Shown here one piece after another: positions 1 through 8,152 of a DNA stretch of 42,031 nucleotides. Each line of letters starts with the position of its first letter. Position 1 is the stretch's first letter. The position numbers were made by a program, and so were the translations under genes. Origin of the DNA: Bacteroidota bacterium (GTDB taxonomy: Bacteria > Bacteroidota > Ignavibacteria > Kryptoniales > JAKASW01); assembly GCA_021818875.1 (NCBI GenBank), contig JAKASW010000004.1, forward strand, positions 1 through 42,031, written 5' to 3'. Below the pieces are notes generated by a model that was not told where the DNA came from, searched no databases, and saw only the letters and a list, made by a program, of their open reading frames with translations.

Positions 1-704
1 GGTACATATACCCATCCACGCTCGTAATCTTTTCGCAGCCCGCGGATGATGTTCACGGTCTGAAGCGCCAGACCGAAATGCCTTGCAAGGGGAAAGAGTG
101 TTTCTTTGCGTTCCATGACAGCAGGTTAGTACCAGGCAAAGATCTCGGTCAGAAGGTAACCAACCAGACCGGCGACATTATGCATGTAGTCATCCATGTC
201 CTCTTCGGTCATGACATCCAACTTTTCCTGCCAGCGCGCCATCCCGAGTGAGGTTTCCCTGACGTACTTGGTAATGATGTTCTGGATCGGCTGGGGAAAT
301 TTTCTGAGGCGATCGAGGATTTCTCCGGCGTGTTTCGCAACGTAAACCTCAGGGTCACTCTCGTCAAGATGAAGTATCTTGCCCGTCAGACTATCGACCG
401 GAGTGTTGTCTACGAGGACATGAGCCCAGACCCGAAGAAGTTCCGCTTTGTTGGGAGCATTGAGGATCGTGTTGTCCTCAAGACAGTCTGAAACCCGGAA
501 GAGAAGATAGGCGGTGGTGACGACATCACGCATCGGTTTCGGGAGTCGCTCTATCGAGACAGCGAAGGTACGGCTTACAGCTTGCAGCATCTCATTTGCC
601 TGCAGGCTGTTGGCCCGCATCTGCGCTTTTCTATGAACGGCCGATGCCTCTTCTGACCTTCTTCCTGGAAGTTCAAGTGTCGGCTTATCGAGTAGTCCCT
701 GCAT
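1..704 (-). pseudogene. Squalene/phytoene synthase family gene interrupted by an in-frame stop (partial at window edge)
   Basis: The N-terminal part reads as a trans-isoprenyl diphosphate synthase of the squalene/phytoene synthase family, which joins two prenyl diphosphates head to head for hopanoid or carotenoid synthesis. The first Asp-rich motif is seen as SDCLED about 100 residues in. The frame stops at a TAA (126-128) right after TEIFAWY. The same frame continues without a shift from PAVMERKETLFPLARHFG to NIIRGLRKDYERGWVYV, the expected second conserved block, and runs off the window at position 1. One base change (for example TCA Ser to TAA) would explain the stop. The start at 704 has a weak GGA upstream. 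Either the gene was recently inactivated or the base is a sequence error. The family call is firm; the loss of function is not proven. Confidence 0.8.
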
Positions 705-931
705 AGGAGTTCCGTTTTTGATTCTTGATTAATATAACACTCGGCGAGTTCCGATGCCTGTCGTGTTCTCTGATTGTGTGCCGGACCAATCTATCCGGAT
801 TGTTTTCCTTTCTTGAACCTCACGTACCAGTCTTGTAGCTTACTACACGTTTGCGCCGGTTCTGGTGTGGCACAGAAGTGTATCTACGGCACGGACTAAA
901 AAGCGTGGGAACTTATAACATGGGAGAAACA

Positions 932-3094
932 ATGATAAGGCGTTCTTCATCTCTGGCTGTAATTTTGGCCATATCAATTTCAGCTCTTTCTTCAAGCGCC
1001 AGGTCGACTCGGTCGCTCAGCGCCCAGGACACAATAGCTCAGGGCTTCACGAGCGCAAATCCGTTTGCTGAAGCGAGCCCTCTTCTTTACCAGGCTCCTC
1101 CGTTCGACAAGATACATGACTCAGATTACAAACCTGCGATGGAAGAAGGAATGTGTCTGCAACTAAGCGAGATCGAAAGCATCGCCTCCAATCGGGCACG
1201 TCCGACATTCGAGAATACAATCGTTGCCATGGAACGTTCCGGTGAGCTTCTCACTCGTGCCGCCAAAGTTTTCTTCGCGGTACAACAAGCCAATACCGAT
1301 GACACGCTTCAGGCCATCCTTTCTGAGGAGGCTCCGAGACTCGCAGCGCATAACGACGCGATTTATCTGAATGACAAATTGTTCCAGCGGGTGAAAGTCA
1401 TTTATGACAACCGTAATCTTCTTGATCTCGATCCCGTGCAGAAGTTCCTCATCAGACGATACTATCTGGATTTTGTCCGTGCCGGCACTTTGCTGTCTGA
1501 ACAAGACAAAACCCGACTCAAGGAGATCAATCAGGAAGAAGCTAAACTCGAGACTGATTTCCAGAACAGGCTCCTTGCGGCCACGAAGACGGGCGCGGTT
1601 GTCATGGATAATAGGAACGAGCTTGATGGATTAAACGAAGCAGAAATTACTGCCGTATCTCAGGCTGCGCACGACCGGGGTCTGGACGGCAAATATGTAT
1701 TACCTCTGCAGAACACCACTCAACAACCGGCACAGGCTGAGTTGACAAACCGCCTGGTGCGGGAACGACTCTTCGATGCGTCCACGATGCGCAACGAGAA
1801 AGGCGACAGCAACGATACTCGTGGAATCATTCTTCGGCTTGAATCATTGCGAGCCGAAAAAGCCAGGCTGCTGGGCTTCCCGAACTATGCGGCATACTCA
1901 CTTGACGATAAGATGGCAAGAACTCCAGCGGCTGTGATCAAGCTTCTGACCGACCTTGTACCCGCAACAATGAAGAAGGCACAGGGCGAAGCGCAAAGAA
2001 TGGAGCCATTGGCAAAAAAGCAGGATGCCGACTTTAAGCTCGAACCCTGGGACTGGCAGTATTATGCGGAGAAAGTGCGGAAGGCGCGATACGATCTCGA
2101 TGAGTCTCAGATCAAACCATACTTCGAACTGAACCGTGTTCTCGAAGACGGAGTCTTCTACGCTGCCAACCGGCTTTACGATCTGACTTTCAAGGAGCGA
2201 AAGGATATTCCAGTGTACCAGCCTGACGTGCGGGTGTTCGAAGTATTTGACTCGGCCGGAAAATCCATTGCTCTCTGGTATTGCGATTACTTCAAACGCG
2301 ACAACAAATCCGGCGGAGCGTGGGAAGACACGTTTGTCGATGGATCGGGCTTGCTCGGTACTCAACCTGTTGTGTATAACGTCGCCAACTTCCCGAAGCC
2401 GGCTTCCGGTCAGCCGGCATTGCTCACATACGATGACGTAACGACCATGTTCCACGAATTCGGACACGCCCTGCACGCCATGTTGACGACGGTCGAGTAT
2501 CCGCGACTCGCGGGCACAAATGTGCCGAGAGACTTCGTGGAGGTCCCTTCTCAGTTCAACGAGCATTGGGCTCTTTATCCGGAGGTCCTGGCACACTATG
2601 CGATGAACTACAAGACTGGCGAGCCGATGCCCCAGTCGCTGGTCGTCAAAATCAAAAAGTCACAAACGTTCAATCAAGGGTTCGAAACCCTGGAGTACCT
2701 TGAAGCCTCTCTGCTCGATATGGCATGGCACACGCTTCCCGCAGTAGTGAGAGTGGCGAGCGTCGACTCGTTCGAGACAGCGGCTCTCCACCACTACAAA
2801 GTCTACATGCGGCTTGTCCCGCCAAGGTACAGGTCCACTTACTTTGCACATATCTGGGAAGGCGGCTACTCGGCGGGATACTATTCATACATTTGGAGTG
2901 AAGTCATCGACGACGACGCGTTCGAGTGGTTCGAAGAGCATGGAGGTCTGACTCGCGCGAACGGCGAGCGGTTCCAAAGAATGATCCTTTCGCGCGGCGG
3001 GACTGAAGACGTGGGCGCAATGTACCGTGCCTTTCGCGGAAGGGATGCAGATGTGAAGGCGCTGCTTAAAGATCGCGGGCTGACTCAGAATTGA
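932..3094 (+). CDS. Exported M3-family zinc peptidase (Dcp/oligopeptidase A-like)
   Basis: Thimet-oligopeptidase family (M3) metallopeptidase that cleaves short peptides. The zinc motif HEFGH lies at about residues 508-512 and the third ligand Glu is in FVEVPSQ at about residue 537, so the active site is intact. I chose the ATG at 932 rather than the longer frame from 851. It has a GGGAGAA ribosome site a few bases upstream, and it begins a clear signal peptide (MIRRSS, then a hydrophobic stretch and small residues near SSSARS). The resulting 720 residues match the usual family length. The signal peptide suggests periplasmic or envelope-attached action, unlike the cytosolic E. coli enzymes. 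It is transcribed away from the broken squalene synthase gene. Confidence 0.93.
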   Translation: MIRRSSSLAVILAISISALSSSARSTRSLSAQDTIAQGFTSANPFAEASPLLYQAPPFDKIHDSDYKPAMEEGMCLQLSEIESIASNRARPTFENTIVAMERSGELLTRAAKVFFAVQQANTDDTLQAILSEEAPRLAAHNDAIYLNDKLFQRVKVIYDNRNLLDLDPVQKFLIRRYYLDFVRAGTLLSEQDKTRLKEINQEEAKLETDFQNRLLAATKTGAVVMDNRNELDGLNEAEITAVSQAAHDRGLDGKYVLPLQNTTQQPAQAELTNRLVRERLFDASTMRNEKGDSNDTRGIILRLESLRAEKARLLGFPNYAAYSLDDKMARTPAAVIKLLTDLVPATMKKAQGEAQRMEPLAKKQDADFKLEPWDWQYYAEKVRKARYDLDESQIKPYFELNRVLEDGVFYAANRLYDLTFKERKDIPVYQPDVRVFEVFDSAGKSIALWYCDYFKRDNKSGGAWEDTFVDGSGLLGTQPVVYNVANFPKPASGQPALLTYDDVTTMFHEFGHALHAMLTTVEYPRLAGTNVPRDFVEVPSQFNEHWALYPEVLAHYAMNYKTGEPMPQSLVVKIKKSQTFNQGFETLEYLEASLLDMAWHTLPAVVRVASVDSFETAALHHYKVYMRLVPPRYRSTYFAHIWEGGYSAGYYSYIWSEVIDDDAFEWFEEHGGLTRANGERFQRMILSRGGTEDVGAMYRAFRGRDADVKALLKDRGLTQN

Positions 3095-3161
3095 GATTAG
3101 GCTAGCGAGGAATTGATCGTGGTCGGGGATTGGGAAGAGAACTGACCTGAAAAGAATTCAA

Positions 3162-3223
3162 CCACAGAGGCCACTAAGGCACACCAAAAGCGATTTGACA
3201 AATGCCTTCCGCGATCTCTGTGG
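3162..3223. repeat. Short inverted repeat in low-complexity intergenic sequence
   Basis: CCACAGAG (3162-3169) is repeated inverted as CTCTGTGG (3216-3223) with about 46 bases between. The text around it (CACAGAGGCCACTAAGGCAC) resembles the 'CACAGAGGCACTAAGG' type of intergenic low-complexity sequence. It lies between the 3' ends of two convergent genes (932-3094 and 3251-4267). The loop is long and no T-run follows, so a terminator role is doubtful. Confidence 0.4.
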
Positions 3224-3250
3224 CTATGCTTGTTGGTTAAGCCTCTAACT

Positions 3251-4267
3251 CTACATTCTCTTGAATTTCGACAGGGCGTCCTCCTGTACCATGATCACTC
3301 TGTCACTGAACCTTTCAAACTCTTCGTCAGGCACTTGCAATTCCGGATGAGATAAGATGTGGTGCAGGGAAAGTCGGACGCCTTCGTGGAATGGAACCGT
3401 CGCGACGAACCCGGGTACCAGCCGTTTGAGCTTTGAGTTATCGAACACGACGCTGTGCGCCTTATCGCCGAGCAGGTTCCCTTCGAACTCATTGTCACAT
3501 GCCGATAGAAAATCGGAGGAGACATGAACTTTCTTGACCTCCATGCCGAGTGTATCTCCGATGCAGTTGTAGATCGCATCCCAGGTGAGTGATTCATCCG
3601 ACGTGATCTGAATCGTTTCTCCGATTGCTGCTGGGTTCCCCATGATCCCGACAAATCCTTTTGCAAAATCGGAATTGTGAGTCATGGTCCATAACGAAGT
3701 GCCATCTCCGTGAACAAGGATGGACTTGCCCTTTCTAATCCGATCAATCACCTGCCAGCTACCTTTTCGTCCATGGACAGACACAGGAATGCTGCGCTCA
3801 TCATAGGTGTAGCTCGGTCTGACAATCGTTGTCGGGAACCCGTTCTTCCGGTATTCTTCCATCAACCGATTTTCACACGCAATTTTCTTGCGTGAGTATT
3901 CCCAGTATGGATTTGCAACCGGGGTCCCTTCCGTAATTACATAATGAGACAACGGTTTCTGGTATGCCGATGCGGAGCTGATGAAAATGAATTGACGGGT
4001 TTTGCCGGTGAATAGCCGGATGTCTCGTTCAACTTGAGCCACATCGAAAGCGATATAATCCACCACCACATCGAATCTCATATCATGGATCAGTCCCCCG
4101 ACTGCTTTCTCGTCATTGATGTCTGCTTTTACGACCTTTGATTTTTCCGGGACCACCTCGGATCTTCTGCCTCTATTGAGGAGGACAAGTTCCCAGCCGC
4201 TCCCGACACTAAGACGTGAAACCGCCGTGCTGATTGTTCCGGTTCCGCCAATAAACAACGCTTTCAT
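3251..4267 (-). CDS. NAD-dependent epimerase/dehydratase, atypical extended SDR
   Basis: The N-terminal dinucleotide-binding motif is KALFIGGTGTISTAV, followed by an acidic and basic pattern typical of a Rossmann domain. The catalytic Tyr-x3-Lys is visible as YSRKK in WEYSRKKIACENR. The arrangement resembles the atypical SDR_a5/CSP41-like proteins, which often lack a known substrate. I start at 4267: an AAAAGGAGA ribosome site lies seven bases upstream, and the nine codons of the longer frame would precede the glycine motif. 338 residues is normal for extended SDRs. The substrate cannot be deduced, and no sugar-pathway neighbours are present. Confidence 0.85.
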   Translation of the reverse strand: MKALFIGGTGTISTAVSRLSVGSGWELVLLNRGRRSEVVPEKSKVVKADINDEKAVGGLIHDMRFDVVVDYIAFDVAQVERDIRLFTGKTRQFIFISSASAYQKPLSHYVITEGTPVANPYWEYSRKKIACENRLMEEYRKNGFPTTIVRPSYTYDERSIPVSVHGRKGSWQVIDRIRKGKSILVHGDGTSLWTMTHNSDFAKGFVGIMGNPAAIGETIQITSDESLTWDAIYNCIGDTLGMEVKKVHVSSDFLSACDNEFEGNLLGDKAHSVVFDNSKLKRLVPGFVATVPFHEGVRLSLHHILSHPELQVPDEEFERFSDRVIMVQEDALSKFKRM

Positions 4268-4591
4268 GAATTCTCCTTTTGGAATGATTTGCACTTCGAC
4301 GGCGCAGCAAATATATTACGCGGAAAACAGGACGGAACAAAGTCATCAGTGATTCACTCTCGGAACATAGTTCGGCAGTGCCGCAATCAGACAGCCTCCC
4401 GCAGATGTTCCGGATTGTCGCAGGCAATAATAATCTGCGAAGGACAGCAAAATTCCCACTCGATAATGCGGAATATGCGATAAGCGAATGCCGCAAGGGG
4501 GCACTGCGGGAAACAAGACAGTTCGATTTCATTGCAGAAAGTTTACGATTAGGAAAACTATAATCCCCAAATAGAAGGAGCTGGCATTCAG
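4268..4591. other. Divergent intergenic region before the MFS gene
   Basis: This 324-base region separates the SDR gene (minus) from the MFS gene (plus). A perfect TATAAT (4559-4564) lies 27 bases before the MFS start, but no matching -35 box stands at the normal distance, so it is only a candidate -10 element. GCAGTGCC near 4374 recurs inverted as GGCACTGC near 4499. The open frames across this stretch show no family signature, and I recognise no gene remnant. Confidence 0.35.
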
Positions 4592-5860
4592 ATGGAAAAT
4601 GGTGGCTACAAACTTTACGGTTACAGATGGCTCGTGCTTGTAGTGTTCATGCTGGTTGCAGCTTTCAACCAGCTTGTGTGGATTACGTTTGCGCCGGTGA
4701 CCGACGCGGCCGCCGCATACTACCACGTCTCACAGCTCGACGTCGGTTTGCTATCGATGAGCTTCATGATTGCCTACCTCATTGTATCTATTCCTGCATC
4801 ATGGGTAATTGACACATACGGATTTCGCATCTCCGTCGGCATCGGTGCGGCTCTGACAGGTGTGTTTGCATTGATCCGTGGATTGGTGGCGTCAGATTTC
4901 ACAATGGTCATGGTTGCGCAGATAGGATGTGCTGTCGGACAGCCGTTCATTTTGAATGCGCTCACAAAAGTGGCAGCAAGGTGGTTCCCGATCGAAGAGC
5001 GGGCCACGGCGTCTGGGCTGGGTTCACTCGCGATGTATCTCGGTATCCTGGCAGGCCTGGCTTTAACTCCTGCACTCGTCTCCGGGGCCGGATTCTCAGC
5101 CATGCTAATGTATTACGGAATCGGGTCACTCGTTGCGGCAGTGCTCTTCATTGTGTTTGCCCGCGAACGTCCGGCAACACCGCCGGGTGTCGCGGAGTCA
5201 AAAGAGCGGGCGTTGATGTTTGACGGAATGAAGAACGTTTTGCGGAATGGGAACTTCATACTCCTGATGCTGATATTTTTTATAGGACTTGGTGTATTCA
5301 ACAGCGTCACAACCTGGATCGAAGACATAATCAGCCCGCGCGGATTCACGGCGGCTCAAGCCGGGACTGCGGGCGGTTTGATGATCATCGGAGGAATAAT
5401 CGGAGCACTTATTCTTCCGACACTCTCCGATAAGTATCGACGGCGAGTACCGTTCATTCTAGTAGGACTTGCCGGCATGATTCCAGGATTATTGGGAATT
5501 ACTTATGCCGATGGAAGCGGGCTCCTTTATGTATCATCGTTCGCGCTCGGCTTTTTCCTGCTGAGCACGGGGCCGATCGGATTTCAGTACGGTGCTGAGA
5601 TTGCCCGGCCTACCCCGGAAGGGACTTCGAACGGTTTGCTTTTGCTGATGGGACAAATATCTGGGATCGCGTTCATATTTGGGATGGATGCATTTAGAAT
5701 TGGTCCTAAAGGTTCCATGACACCGTCGTTGCTATTTATGGTTGGTCTGGTTTTGGTTGGTCTACTGATGGCAACCAGGTTGAAGGAATCTGAATTGGTG
5801 AAGAGCGCTGGAGTGGATCTCTCACGATCAATGGAGAAAGATAATGAGACGGTGTCATGA
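4592..5860 (+). CDS. Major facilitator superfamily transporter
   Basis: 422-residue protein with about twelve hydrophobic segments in two blocks of six, split by a charged loop (ARERPATPPGVAESKERALMF) near the middle. This is the MFS fold of secondary carriers. The loop after the second segment (VIDTYGFRISVG) corresponds to the family A-motif region. AAGGAG (4575-4580) lies eleven bases before the ATG. The substrate is unknown; the sequence resembles FLVCR/nitrate-type carriers only in general style. It stands alone, followed 91 bases later by an S9 peptidase gene on the same strand, so co-transcription is possible. Confidence 0.88.
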   Translation: MENGGYKLYGYRWLVLVVFMLVAAFNQLVWITFAPVTDAAAAYYHVSQLDVGLLSMSFMIAYLIVSIPASWVIDTYGFRISVGIGAALTGVFALIRGLVASDFTMVMVAQIGCAVGQPFILNALTKVAARWFPIEERATASGLGSLAMYLGILAGLALTPALVSGAGFSAMLMYYGIGSLVAAVLFIVFARERPATPPGVAESKERALMFDGMKNVLRNGNFILLMLIFFIGLGVFNSVTTWIEDIISPRGFTAAQAGTAGGLMIIGGIIGALILPTLSDKYRRRVPFILVGLAGMIPGLLGITYADGSGLLYVSSFALGFFLLSTGPIGFQYGAEIARPTPEGTSNGLLLLMGQISGIAFIFGMDAFRIGPKGSMTPSLLFMVGLVLVGLLMATRLKESELVKSAGVDLSRSMEKDNETVS

Positions 5861-5951
5861 AAGTTGTCTTTTGTAATTTCAGTTGACTTGCGATAATATC
5901 TACTGGAGTGTTAGAGCAGAACAAACAGGAACCAATTTCTATGAGGTAAGT

Positions 5952-8081
5952 GTGAAAACGCATGTTGCTATCCTTTCAACTATTCTCCTTCTTTCCACGA
6001 TAATTCTGGTTGGATGCAGCTCGGCTCCGAAGCCGCCTGCGACTGCAACGGATTCTGTCACTACCAGCTATTTCGGCACCGTCGTTCCCGATCCGTATCG
6101 CTGGTTGGAGAACGGCTCATCGCCAAAAGTGAAACAGTGGATCAAAGCGGAAAATAAATATACCGACAAGATATTGTCGGGTTTTCCCGAGGCGAACTCC
6201 GTCGAGAAACGTCTCAGGTCACTATCGATCACCTCCGTTGAAAGATATTCACCGAAGCTTGTGGATGGTAAGTTGTTCTTCATGCAGTGGACTCCTCCAC
6301 AGCCACAACCGGTGGTAGCTTATGAGACATGGCCCGAAGGGCGGGTCAAAATGTTGATCGATGTTAACAGCGAGAAGAGCAACGCAATCACAGGATTTTG
6401 GCCGTCTCCGAAGGGTAATTATGTCGCATTCGGTACAGCTGTGGGGGGTAACGAAGCAACCACGATACACGTGCTCGATGTGAAGACGGGAAAAGTTTTG
6501 CCGGATTCTCTGCCTTACGCCGGGGGCGGAACAACCGGGCCAGGACTCGTCTGGGATCCGAATGAACATGGATTTACGTATGTACACCTGCCCGTGCCCG
6601 GAACGATTCCCGAAAGCGACCTTCAGTTCTACGCGGCTTTGTACCATCATGTGCTCGGCCAACCACAAAATGACGACAAGCTTGAGTTCGGAAAAGATTT
6701 ATCGAAAGTAGCGGAATACACTTTCATCCCTTCTGAAGGCGACGCTCACGCCGCGATGTTTGTCCATTTTGGAGATGGCAATCCCGATTACGTTTATACC
6801 AGAAATGGAATGAGTAGTTGGAAGGAAGTCCTCGGGCCGGAAGCAAACGTCCGGGTGGCATCGGAGGTTAATTACGGAGCAGCCTGGGATGGTGCCAATC
6901 TCCTCGTCATATCTTATGAAAATGCACCGATGGGCAAATTGCTATCGATTGCTCCCGATGGACGGTCCCGCGTACTACTTCAGCAAGGGACATGGGCGTT
7001 CAATTCCGTCTCTCCAGTGAAAGGTGGGTTCCTTATAAAAGAAGTCCTCGGACCGGACTGGAAAGTGGAGCAGCACTCTTCTGACGGGAAGCTTGTGAGG
7101 ACGGTCGACCTTCCGAAAACCGGTATCGGCATCGGGGGCCTTGTGTCCTCGCGCTATTCTGATAAGGCATTGATCACCTACTCCGGGTGGAAAATACCGG
7201 ACACGTGGGTTGAGTATAACTCGGTGAGTGGTGATCTCAAAACCATATTCCAGGTAAAACCGGCCGCCGACTATTCACAAGTAAGATTTCAAATTGTCGA
7301 TGCGACATCGAAAGATGGTACAAAGATTCCAGTGACAATACTTACCATGGAAGGAACCACTCCCGATGGTAAGCGACCAACTATCGTGACCGGCTACGGC
7401 GGATTTGGAATCCCGACGGCGCCGCACTTCATCGGCTCCTCTTTATTCTGGCTCGAAAACGGCGGGGTGCTGGCGTATGCGAATATCAGAGGTGGCGGCG
7501 AATTTGGAGAGGGCTGGCATGAAGCCGGAATGCTCGGACATAAACAGAATGTCTTCGATGACATGTACGCTGCGGCTGAGGAGATGGTTAAAGAGGGCTG
7601 GACAGACAGGGAGCATCTTGGTATCGTTGGAGGTTCTAATGGCGGACTCTTAATGGGTGCGGAACTGACACAACATCCGTTTGCATTCAAAGCCGTCGTC
7701 AGCTTCGTCGGTATCTACGACATGCTGAGAGCCGAGCTCTTTCCGAATGGACAATACAACATCAGCGAATACGGGACTTCGACGAAAGAGCCGGATTTCA
7801 AATGGCTTTACGCGTACTCGCCATACTATAATGTCAAGTCGCACACCGCTTACCCGGCAGTGCTTTTGGAGACTGCAGTAAACGATCCGCGTGTAGCACC
7901 CTGGCAGTCCAGAAAATTCGCGGCTGCTCTCCAGGCAGCCAATACCTCGGACAATCCAATCCTGCTCTTGACAAGAATGTCAGGAGGACACGGTGTAACC
8001 GCTTCATTTAGTCAGCGTCTCGGAAATGAAGCGGCTGGGTACACGTTCTTCGCCCACGAGCTGCGATTGAAGATTAAGTAA
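5952..8081 (+). CDS. Prolyl oligopeptidase-family serine peptidase (S9A), lipoprotein
   Basis: The protein has the propeller-plus-hydrolase layout of S9A enzymes, which cut short peptides after proline. The N-terminal block VVPDPYRWLENGSSPKVK is typical. The nucleophile is in GGSNGGLL (Ser about 562), the Asp in NDPRVAPWQS and the His in GGHGVT. I start at GTG 5952 with GAGGT just upstream. This gives a short signal ending in the lipobox LVGC, so the mature protein should be a lipoprotein. An open frame reaches back to 5883 but would put 23 extra polar residues before the signal. 709 residues fits the family. With the M3 and M28 enzymes nearby it suggests peptide scavenging at the envelope. 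Confidence 0.92.
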   Translation: MKTHVAILSTILLLSTIILVGCSSAPKPPATATDSVTTSYFGTVVPDPYRWLENGSSPKVKQWIKAENKYTDKILSGFPEANSVEKRLRSLSITSVERYSPKLVDGKLFFMQWTPPQPQPVVAYETWPEGRVKMLIDVNSEKSNAITGFWPSPKGNYVAFGTAVGGNEATTIHVLDVKTGKVLPDSLPYAGGGTTGPGLVWDPNEHGFTYVHLPVPGTIPESDLQFYAALYHHVLGQPQNDDKLEFGKDLSKVAEYTFIPSEGDAHAAMFVHFGDGNPDYVYTRNGMSSWKEVLGPEANVRVASEVNYGAAWDGANLLVISYENAPMGKLLSIAPDGRSRVLLQQGTWAFNSVSPVKGGFLIKEVLGPDWKVEQHSSDGKLVRTVDLPKTGIGIGGLVSSRYSDKALITYSGWKIPDTWVEYNSVSGDLKTIFQVKPAADYSQVRFQIVDATSKDGTKIPVTILTMEGTTPDGKRPTIVTGYGGFGIPTAPHFIGSSLFWLENGGVLAYANIRGGGEFGEGWHEAGMLGHKQNVFDDMYAAAEEMVKEGWTDREHLGIVGGSNGGLLMGAELTQHPFAFKAVVSFVGIYDMLRAELFPNGQYNISEYGTSTKEPDFKWLYAYSPYYNVKSHTAYPAVLLETAVNDPRVAPWQSRKFAAALQAANTSDNPILLLTRMSGGHGVTASFSQRLGNEAAGYTFFAHELRLKIK

Positions 8082-8090
8082 ACCGGCTGG

Positions 8091-8147
8091 TTCTTAACCT
8101 TGCGAAGGTTGTTGTTCAAATGTCCCGCGACCATCGCAAGGTAAGAA
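8091..8147. terminator. Hairpin between convergent genes, probable terminator
   Basis: TTCTTAACCTTGCGA (8091-8105) pairs with TCGCAAGGTAAGAA (8134-8147), fourteen pairs with one bulged base and a 28-base loop. It sits exactly between the ends of the S9 gene (plus) and the M28 gene (minus). No long T-run follows on the plus strand, so termination strength is uncertain. Confidence 0.45.
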
Positions 8148-8152
8148 GTTTC

